Source: Brevibacillus panacihumi W25 (GTDB lineage: Bacteria; Bacillota; Bacilli; Brevibacillales; Brevibacillaceae). From it: 64,000 nucleotides of DNA. Location: assembly GCF_000503775.1 (NCBI RefSeq), contig NZ_KI629782.1:992001-1056000 (forward strand), read 5' to 3'. The position numbers were made by a program, and so were the translations under genes. Positions 63,036-64,000 of the stretch are shown piece after piece; the first letter of the stretch is position 1, and each line of letters starts with the position of its first letter. The notes under the pieces were generated by a model. It was not told the origin of the DNA and did no database searches. It worked only from the letters and a program-made list of their open reading frames with translations.

Positions 63036-64000
63036 ATGAAATCAGACCGTATAAAATTCCCCGCGGGATTTTGGGCTGGATTACAACGAGTAGGGATTGA
63101 CCCATACGACGTAGCTCGCAAAGCGCGCCTACCGCTCACCATTCTCGCAGAATCAGCTGTAGTCACCACTGCCCAATATTATAAAATCTGGCAAGCATAC
63201 TCTGATCTCATTGGCGACACTGCTATCGGAATCATCAAGCTTGCAACCGCTTTTGAAACGACACAATACCCACCGACCGTTTTAGCGACCTACCATGCTC
63301 GTGACTATCGCGACGCTCTGAATCGAATGGCACGGTACAAGCGACTGTGCCCTCCGGAAAGCTTGCATATCGTAGAGGAGGGCGAGCGCTGTACAATCGA
63401 ATTGGAGTGGATGCGCAACGAACAACAACCCGTACCACCCGTTTTGGTTGGAATCACGCTAGCCTTTCTTCTAGAGCTTGGACGACGCGGCACGGGCAAA
63501 CCTATATCTGCATGGACCGTTGAATTTTCCCACACCATGGGGAATGTAGCTGCCCTTGAAACGTATTTCGGGTGTCCCATACAGATTGGTGCCAATGCCA
63601 ACCGATTAACCCTGCATCGAAGCGATCTGGACCGCCCCTTTCTTTCATATAACCAAGAATTATTGGAGATCCTGACTCCCGTATTGGACCGATCATTGGA
63701 GGAACAGGGAAGCCGGTCCATTGCTGAGATGGTCAAGTGGATATTGAAGCGAAGTCTACCCGGAGGCAGCCTTGATATTCGAGCTGTTGCGAGAGAGCTT
63801 GGTATGAGCGATCGTACCTTGCAGCGTCGTCTTACTGATGAAAGCACAACGTTCAAGAAACTGTTAACACGGGCTCGACATGAAAAAGCCCGAGAATGCT
63901 TGGCCGACCCTACGCTCGATATTAAAGAAGTGGCTTTCTTACTTGGCTATGAAGATCAAAACTCGTTTTACCGGGCCTTTCGCATGTGGGAAGGCGATAC
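63036..64000 (+). CDS. AraC family transcriptional regulator, N-terminal arabinose-binding-like domain (cut by window end)
   Basis: About 321 residues are visible with no stop before the window ends. The first ~210 form the Arabinose_bd-type (OruR/ArgR-like) sensor domain. The C-terminal AraC helix-turn-helix shows SLDIRAVARELGMSDRTLQRRL, given here as SLDIRAVARELG and SDRTLQRRL, and IKEVAFLLGYEDQNSFYRAF. ATG with AAAGGAG 9-10 nt upstream. Target genes may lie outside the window. Confidence 0.88.
   Translation, partial: MKSDRIKFPAGFWAGLQRVGIDPYDVARKARLPLTILAESAVVTTAQYYKIWQAYSDLIGDTAIGIIKLATAFETTQYPPTVLATYHARDYRDALNRMARYKRLCPPESLHIVEEGERCTIELEWMRNEQQPVPPVLVGITLAFLLELGRRGTGKPISAWTVEFSHTMGNVAALETYFGCPIQIGANANRLTLHRSDLDRPFLSYNQELLEILTPVLDRSLEEQGSRSIAEMVKWILKRSLPGGSLDIRAVARELGMSDRTLQRRLTDESTTFKKLLTRARHEKARECLADPTLDIKEVAFLLGYEDQNSFYRAFRMWEGD

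Overview
The window looks like a chromosomal segment of a Brevibacillus-type organism (Bacillota, Paenibacillaceae). The grounds are the Bacillus-like order lonA-lonB-clpX-clpP-tig and racE-gerM-rph-xtp-ysnB, strong AGGAGG-type ribosome sites, frequent TTG and GTG starts, spore-related genes (gerM, a likely spore-surface locus) and moderate GC content. The species assignment is inferred from protein resemblance and was not searched. No rRNA, tRNA, CRISPR array, insertion sequence or phage gene was seen.

Layout. (1) 1-8.4 kb is a leftward housekeeping block: the 5' end of lonA, then lonB, clpX, clpP, tig, a YsnB-type phosphoesterase, xtp/rdgB and rph. The 1-kb gap between lonB and clpX holds a family of ~200-bp imperfect palindromes whose paired arms co-vary. 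(2) 8.6-13.7 kb: a divergent MFS exporter sits between rph and gerM, followed by racE, a SodF-like superoxide dismutase with a long N-terminal extension, and a small membrane protein. (3) 13.7-23.9 kb is one leftward peptide/asparagine-scavenging operon: asparaginase II family, OppA, a sigma-54 activator, PepV dipeptidase and OppB-C-D-F. It is preceded by a near-consensus -24/-12 promoter and repeated upstream sites. (4) 24.2-41.4 kb is a glycan cluster. It has GDP-mannose enzymes (ManB/Pgm-like, ManC), Gmd, an Rmd-like and an Fcl-like reductase, a CDP-glucose branch (RfbF, RfbG, a reductase), four glycosyltransferases and four methyltransferase-like proteins. No flippase, polymerase or ligase is present.

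(5) 41.5-48.8 kb carries cell-surface or spore-associated genes: a DUF1360 protein, a CAP-domain protein with peptidoglycan-binding repeats, a possible degenerate amidase, a GalNAc-transferase-like GT2, a Cys/Pro-rich surface protein, a coiled-coil protein with a 51-residue duplication, a 59-residue peptide and a JAMM (M67) peptidase. (6) 48.8-53.6 kb: an EtfB-EtfA-FixC-FixX (FixABCX) operon with a small trailing gene and a cluster of palindromes in front, then cysK. (7) 53.7-60.1 kb: mixed single genes, including a GNAT-MOSC fusion broken by a frameshift, a short ion channel and an orphan LivJ-type binding protein. (8) 60.3-64 kb: a ytbE-ytbD / ytcD-like divergent module with two palindromic operators, then an AraC-family regulator cut by the window end.

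How the parts connect (inference). The peptide operon imports oligopeptides and releases amino acids and aspartate under sigma-54 control. The sugar-nucleotide genes feed the glycosyltransferases, possibly to decorate a surface or spore protein rather than to make an exported polymer. FixABCX couples flavoprotein electron transfer to ferredoxin and quinone.
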